Shown here: positions 60,134 to 64,000 of the stretch, in pieces | How positions within the stretch are numbered: the first letter of the stretch is position 1 | Layout of the letters: each line of letters begins with the position of its first letter | Assembly: GCF_000235425.2 (NCBI RefSeq) | Contig: NZ_KI912266.1 | Span: 3,601,671-3,665,670, forward strand | Length of the DNA: 64,000 bases | Direction of reading: 5' to 3' | Origin: Pseudofrankia saprophytica | GTDB taxonomy: Bacteria > Actinomycetota > Actinomycetes > Frankiales > Frankiaceae | The notes under the pieces: generated by a model | The model's input: only the letters and a program-made list of their open reading frames with translations | What the model was told of the DNA's origin: nothing | The model's database searches: none | Made by a program: the position numbers and the translations under genes

Positions 60134-60493
60134 GTGAGCTGGGATGATCGTCTGGACCGGTGGGACGCCGAGCGAGAACTTGCCTCCCGGCTGGAGGACT
60201 CCGACTGGGTGACCCTCCAGCAGGCGACCACCCGCACCGGGGTGTCCCGTGCCGCGCTACGGACCTGGTACCGGGCCGACCTGATCCCGTCGCGTCTCGT
60301 CGACGGCCCGCACGGTCCGCAGCGCCTGGTCCCGCTGGCGATGGTGGCCGCGCGGGCGAAGGACTCCCCGCGACTACGCCGCACCCTGGAACGGCGCATG
60401 AGCGAGGAGGCGCTGATCGAACTACTGCAGGACCGCATCGACGCGCTCGAGGCCCGGGTAGCGGCGCTGGAGAGACGCGACGCCGGCGGCTGA
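60134..60493 (+). CDS. MerR-like helix-turn-helix protein with C-terminal coiled coil
   Basis: A 119-residue protein. A MerR-type winged helix is at 22-75 (WVTLQQATTRTGVSRAALRT, WYRADLIPSRL, RLVPLAMVAARA); the end is a coiled coil (EALIELLQDRIDALEARVAA) that would pair two monomers. GTG 60134 has GAGGAGG five bases upstream. Promoter is shared with the Clp_N gene, so it probably controls that gene, as HspR-like MerR proteins do for chaperone genes; no HAIR-type site is seen. Confidence 0.83.
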   Translation: MSWDDRLDRWDAERELASRLEDSDWVTLQQATTRTGVSRAALRTWYRADLIPSRLVDGPHGPQRLVPLAMVAARAKDSPRLRRTLERRMSEEALIELLQDRIDALEARVAALERRDAGG

Positions 60494-60568
60494 CCGGCCG
60501 GGCGGCGACCGGATGCCCGGCTCACGCAGCCCGGGCGGCGAGCTCGCGGCGCGGTTCCTGGCGGGCGC

Positions 60569-61327
60569 TCAGCGTGGCGGTGCCGTGCCCAGCTGGCGGG
60601 AGATGCCCTGCGCGGCGACCTGCAGCGCGGCCGTGAGCCGCCCGCGGTCACGTCGGAGGGTGGCCACGACGACGCCGATCGCCGCGACGACCCGGTCGTC
60701 GCGGCGAACCGGCACGGCCACCGAGCAGGCGCCCAGCGACATCTCCTCGACCGTCGTCGCGTAGCCGGCGTGCCGGATCTGCGTCAGCTGCTCGCGGAGC
60801 CTTCCCGGATGAGTGACCGTGTACGACGTGATGCGGGTGAGCGATCCGAGGACGCGCCCGCGGACGTCCGCGGGCGCGTAGGCGAGCAGGACCTTGCCGA
60901 CCCCGGTCGCGTGCATCGGCAGCGTCGAGCCCACCGAACTGACGACCGGGACCGACGCCCGACCCGCCATCCGCTCCAGGTAGAGCACCTCATCCCCGTC
61001 ACGTACCGCGAGGTGGACCGTGGCTCGGGTGGCGGCATGGATGTCATGCAGGAAGGGCGAGGCCGTCTCGCGCAGGGTCGACTCGATCGGGGCCAGCAGG
61101 CCGATCTCCCACAGGCGCCGGCCGATGACGTAGTCGCCGTCGGCGCGGGCGAGGGCGCCCTGCAGGGTGAGCTCGCCCGCCAGCCGGTGGACCGTGGCTG
61201 GTGGCAGGCCGGTGCGCCGCGCGATCTCGGACAGCGGCAGCCGTGGGTGCCGGTCGTCGAACGCGTCGAGGATCGCCATGACCCGTCCCACGACGGTCGC
61301 CCCCGGTGTTCCAGTGTTTCCCGCCAT
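60569..61327 (-). CDS. IclR-family regulator of the pca genes
   Basis: A 252-residue regulator with the winged helix at 10-70 (VVGRVMAILDAFDDRHPRL, EIARRTGLPPATVHRLAGEL) and an effector domain (LHDIHAATRATVHLAVRDG, PMHATGVGKVLLAYAP, GACSVAVPVRRDDRVVAAIG). It is divergent from pcaH with 71 bases between starts. A role as PcaR-type regulator answering protocatechuate or beta-ketoadipate is likely from position. In other bacteria such regulators act as activators or repressors; which applies here cannot be told. Confidence 0.88.
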   Translation of the reverse strand: MAGNTGTPGATVVGRVMAILDAFDDRHPRLPLSEIARRTGLPPATVHRLAGELTLQGALARADGDYVIGRRLWEIGLLAPIESTLRETASPFLHDIHAATRATVHLAVRDGDEVLYLERMAGRASVPVVSSVGSTLPMHATGVGKVLLAYAPADVRGRVLGSLTRITSYTVTHPGRLREQLTQIRHAGYATTVEEMSLGACSVAVPVRRDDRVVAAIGVVVATLRRDRGRLTAALQVAAQGISRQLGTAPPR

Positions 61328-61338
61328 CGGATCCAGTC

Positions 61339-61353
61339 TTCCACTGAGCGGAA
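61339..61353. promoter_or_regulatory. 15-bp near-palindrome between IclR gene and pcaH
   Basis: TTCCACTGAGCGGAA: twelve of fifteen positions are symmetric. Length and location fit an IclR-family operator in the 71-base divergent promoter. It starts 12 bases from the IclR start codon. Confidence 0.55.
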
Positions 61354-61398
61354 AGATCGTGTTCGTCCGCGTGCGTGGCTCGACCTACCGTGCAGACC

Positions 61399-62181
61399 AT
61401 GAGCCGTAATGCCACGTCGGCCCGCGAGCTGGAGCCACCGTCCGTGATCAGCTCCGAGATCGCGGCCATCGGGGCTCGCTACCGCCAGGCGGGTACCGAG
61501 GAGACCCAGCCACGGCTGGACTATCCGCCGTACCGCAGCAGCCTGCTGCGGCACCCGACCCGTGACCCGCACCGCGTGGACCCTGAGACGATCGAGCGCT
61601 GGGCGCCGTGCTTCGGTGACCGCGACGTCGCCCCGGCGGACGCCGACCTGACGGCCGGCCATCCCGGCGAGCCGATCGGCGAGCGCGTCGTCGTCACCGG
61701 GCGGGTGATGGACGCGGACGGCCACCCGGTTCGTGGTCAGCTGGTGGAGATCTGGCAGGCCAACGCCGCGGGTCGGTATGTGCACCAGCGCGACCAGCAT
61801 CCGGCACCGCTCGACCCGAACTTCACCGGCGCGGGGCGATGCCTGACCGACGCCGAGGGCCGGTACCGGTTCCAGACGATCAAGCCGGGTCCGTACCCCT
61901 GGCGCAACCACTTCAACGCCTGGCGGCCGGCGCACATCCACTTCTCGCTGTTCGGCACCAGCTTCACCCAGCGCCTGGTCACGCAGATGTACTTTCCGGG
62001 CGATCCGCTGTTCGCGCTCGACCCGATCTACCAGTCGATTCTCGATCCGCGAGCCCGGAAGAGGCTGGTCGCGAGCTATGACCACGATCTGACCAGCCAT
62101 GAGTGGGCAACCGGCTACCGGTGGGACGTGGTCGTGACCGGCGCCGGGCGGACCCATCTGGAGTCCGAGGACGCCCCATGA
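61399..62181 (+). CDS. pcaH: Protocatechuate 3,4-dioxygenase beta subunit
   Basis: A 260-residue intradiol ring-cleavage subunit holding the Fe(III). Iron ligands seen: Tyr in NAAGRYVHQRD, Tyr in IKPGPYPWRNHF and the pair of His in RPAHIHFSLFG. LVEIWQANAAGRYVHQ and GRCLTDAEGRYRFQTIKPG are family signatures. With PcaG it converts protocatechuate to 3-carboxy-cis,cis-muconate. ATG 61399 gives the usual N terminus (YRSSLLRHPTRDPH follows near residue 45). Overlaps pcaG by four bases. Confidence 0.95.
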   Translation: MSRNATSARELEPPSVISSEIAAIGARYRQAGTEETQPRLDYPPYRSSLLRHPTRDPHRVDPETIERWAPCFGDRDVAPADADLTAGHPGEPIGERVVVTGRVMDADGHPVRGQLVEIWQANAAGRYVHQRDQHPAPLDPNFTGAGRCLTDAEGRYRFQTIKPGPYPWRNHFNAWRPAHIHFSLFGTSFTQRLVTQMYFPGDPLFALDPIYQSILDPRARKRLVASYDHDLTSHEWATGYRWDVVVTGAGRTHLESEDAP

Positions 62182-62732
62182 CAATGATCGCGACTCCTGG
62201 CCAGACTGTCGGGCCGTTCTTCCACCTTGGCCTGCCGTACGACGGCGATCACGATTTGGTGCCGCTGGACAGCCCGGGAGCCGTGCTGTTGCGGGGCCGG
62301 GTGCTCGACGGCGCGGGCGACACGGTGCCGGACGCGCTCGTCGAGATCTGGCAGGCCCGCCCCGACGGTACGGTTCCGCGCGACACCGGTTCGCTGCGCC
62401 GCGACGGCCGGACCTTCAGCGGATTCGGCCGGGCGGCCACCGGACCGGAGGGGTCGTACGTGTTCAGGACCCTCGTGCCCGGATCGACCGAACCGGGCCG
62501 AGCGGCGTTCTTCGCCGTCACGGTCTTCGCCCGTGGCCTCCTGCACCGGCTCTTCACCCGCGCCTACCTACCCGACGACCCCGCGGCGCTGACGGCCGAC
62601 CCGCTGCTGTCCGCGCTGCCCGCCGAGGCTCGCCGGACCCTGATCGCCGTGCGCGACGAGCAGGGCCTCGTGTTCGACATCCGCCTGCAGGGGTCCGGCG
62701 AGACCGTCTTCCTGCGCTACCCGGATCAGTGA
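62178..62732 (+). CDS. pcaG: Protocatechuate 3,4-dioxygenase alpha subunit
   Basis: A 184-residue subunit with the same fold but no iron ligands, as expected. Features include TPGQTVGPFFHLGLPY near the start, ALVEIWQARPDGT, and LLHRLFTRAYLPDDP. It forms the alpha-beta protomer with PcaH and completes the active-site entrance. ATG 62178 lies in the pcaH stop (ATGA), so the two are coupled for equal expression. pcaB begins nine bases after its stop. Confidence 0.95.
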   Translation: MTMIATPGQTVGPFFHLGLPYDGDHDLVPLDSPGAVLLRGRVLDGAGDTVPDALVEIWQARPDGTVPRDTGSLRRDGRTFSGFGRAATGPEGSYVFRTLVPGSTEPGRAAFFAVTVFARGLLHRLFTRAYLPDDPAALTADPLLSALPAEARRTLIAVRDEQGLVFDIRLQGSGETVFLRYPDQ

Positions 62733-62741
62733 CGCCGCGGT

Positions 62742-63953
62742 ATGAGTGATCTCTTCTGGCCCGGTGACGAGCGCGCGGGCGATCTGGTCACCGAGGCGGC
62801 GTGGCTGGCGGCGATGACGAGGGTCGAGCAGGCGTGGCTCGACGCGCTCGCGCGGGCGGGCATCGCTCCGGAGACCGTCGACCTCGCCGGGATCGTCGGA
62901 CCCGGCGAGCTCGCCGCCGTGGCCCGCGAGGCGGAGGGCGCCGGCAACCCGGTGCCAGCGCTCGTGACGCGGTGGCGGGAACGCGCGCCCTGGGCACACC
63001 GTGGCCTGACCAGCCAGGACGTGATCGACACCAGCCTCGTCCTGCTGCTGCGCGACGTCGTCGAGCGCCTGCTCCAGGAGCTGCGCGGCCAGGTGGGCTC
63101 GCTCGCCACGCTGGCCGACGCGCACCGCGGCACGGTGATCGCCGGACGTACCCTCACCCAGCACGCCGTCCCCACGACCTTCGGGCTCAAGGCCGCCGGC
63201 TGGCTCACCGGCGTGCTCGACGCGGCCGACTCCCTGCGGCGGGTGCCGCTGCCGGCGCAGTTCGGCGGCGCGGCCGGGACCCTGTCGGCAGCCGTCGAAC
63301 TCGCCAGGTTGCGCCGGGTGGCTGATCCGGTCGCCGCCGTGTCCGGCGCCGTGGCGGACGCCGCGTCCGTTCTCGGCCTGCGGGCCGCGCCTGCATGGCA
63401 CACGACCCGCACGGCGTTCGCCGCGATCGGCGACGCGCTGGTCGCCTGTGTCGACGCCTGGGGGCACATCGCGACGGACACGGCGACACTGTCCCGTCCC
63501 GAGATCGGTGAGCTCGCGGAACCTTCCGGTGACGGGCGCGGTGGATCGTCGACGATGCCGCAGAAGCACAACCCCGTCCTGTCGGTGCTCATCCGCCGCG
63601 CGGCCCTCACGGCGCCGCCGCTGGCGTCGACGCTGCACCTGGCGGCGGCGCTCGCCGGGGACGAGCGGCCGGACGGCGCCTGGCACGCCGAGTGGCCGGC
63701 GGTCCGTGACCTGGCCCGCCGGACGGTCGTCGCGGCAAGCCAGACCAGCGAGCTGCTTCGCGGGCTGCGGGTCGACGACGCCCGGATGGGCGCCACGGCC
63801 AGGAAAGCCTGGGCCGAGCTGACCGCTGAGCGCCGCTCGATCGCCGCCTTCGCCGGCGGCGAGCCGTCCGGCGACGACTACCTCGGTGTGGCCGACACCG
63901 TCGTCGCCGACGTGCTCGCGCGCGCCCGCGGCTACCTGGAGGACACGCGATGA
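62742..63953 (+). CDS. pcaB: 3-carboxy-cis,cis-muconate cycloisomerase
   Basis: A 403-residue enzyme of the fumarase/adenylosuccinate-lyase superfamily that lactonises 3-carboxymuconate to 4-carboxymuconolactone. The family signature GSSTMPQKHNPVLSVLI is at about 267, TSQDVIDTSLVLLL at about 90, and AGRTLTQHAVPTTFGLKAAG near 135. The C-terminal domain is shorter than in some PcaB proteins. Third gene of the pca cluster; its stop overlaps the start of the next gene. Confidence 0.93.
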   Translation: MSDLFWPGDERAGDLVTEAAWLAAMTRVEQAWLDALARAGIAPETVDLAGIVGPGELAAVAREAEGAGNPVPALVTRWRERAPWAHRGLTSQDVIDTSLVLLLRDVVERLLQELRGQVGSLATLADAHRGTVIAGRTLTQHAVPTTFGLKAAGWLTGVLDAADSLRRVPLPAQFGGAAGTLSAAVELARLRRVADPVAAVSGAVADAASVLGLRAAPAWHTTRTAFAAIGDALVACVDAWGHIATDTATLSRPEIGELAEPSGDGRGGSSTMPQKHNPVLSVLIRRAALTAPPLASTLHLAAALAGDERPDGAWHAEWPAVRDLARRTVVAASQTSELLRGLRVDDARMGATARKAWAELTAERRSIAAFAGGEPSGDDYLGVADTVVADVLARARGYLEDTR

Positions 63954-64000
63954 CGGTTCCGCGCCTCACGGGCGCCCGGCTCTCAGGCCGCCCCCATCAG
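63950..64000 (+). CDS. Next pca gene, first 17 codons, cut by window edge
   Basis: ATG 63950 overlaps the pcaB stop (ATGA), and the frame stays open to the window end. Seventeen residues (MTVPRLTGARLSGRPHQ) cannot identify the product. The position after pcaB and the resemblance to N termini of beta-ketoadipate enol-lactone hydrolase (PcaD or PcaD-PcaC fusion) make that the expected gene. Confidence 0.55.
   Translation, partial: MTVPRLTGARLSGRPHQ

Overview
The window is a chromosomal segment of a very GC-rich actinobacterium. GTG starts are frequent, genes are packed head to tail with 1-4 base overlaps, and the families present are typical of soil or plant-associated actinomycetes: SigE-type sigma factor, MmyB-type XRE regulators, a TIGR03086/MDMPI protein, Clp_N-only protein, GntR/IclR catabolic regulators. 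Frankiales or a related order would fit, but nothing in the sequence fixes genus or species.

Layout. 1-3.4 kb: end of an ECF sigma factor, a membrane-anchored partner and a KUP potassium transporter. 3.7-12.0 kb: a complete gallate catabolic unit. It has a GntR/FCD regulator and a long minus-strand operon encoding an ABC importer (binding protein, two permeases, ATPase) followed by galB, galC, galD and galA. The same operator-like palindrome lies before the regulator and before the operon. 12.4-18.4 kb: small regulator/enzyme pairs (MDMPI-TetR, MmyB-dehydrogenase, aldo-keto reductase, glyoxalase-like) mixed with broken gene ends (HxlR, aldo-keto reductase, NHL repeat, SDR). 18.4-19.4 kb: an intact insertion sequence.

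19.5-33.6 kb: a Tc (ABC-type) toxin locus. A TcB-TcC fusion of 2452 residues is followed on the same strand by a short TcA-like subunit of 1743 residues; a secreted ricin-B-type lectin lies divergently upstream and ends in a 24-bp perfect hairpin. 34-46.6 kb: Nudix hydrolase, methyltransferase, a giant EAD1-NACHT-HEAT protein (STAND/NLR-like, probable defence), an acyl-CoA dehydrogenase stub, the HrpB helicase and a TIR-TPR protein. 46.8-50.9 kb: MmyB regulator with a dienelactone-hydrolase-like enzyme, a patatin phospholipase and an endonuclease/exonuclease/phosphatase-fold protein.

51.0-58.0 kb: an IclR-led operon for stepwise N-demethylation: GMC oxidoreductase, dimethylglycine oxidase/dehydrogenase, sarcosine oxidase, and a Rieske oxygenase. 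Together these could carry choline or glycine betaine to glycine. 58.2-60.5 kb: an ArsR regulator with a small membrane coiled-coil protein, then a Clp_N-only protein divergent from a MerR-like regulator. 60.6-64.0 kb: an IclR regulator divergent from pcaH-pcaG-pcaB and the start of a further gene, the ortho-cleavage protocatechuate pathway.

The window thus has two aromatic ring-cleavage routes at its ends (gallate meta-cleavage, protocatechuate ortho-cleavage) and a methylamine route, with a toxin, an NLR-like protein and a TIR protein between them. The most unusual items are the Tc toxin with an unrecognised C-terminal effector, the EAD1-NACHT-HEAT protein, and the gallate regulon with its twin operators. 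All function calls rest on motif recognition by eye; no database search was run.
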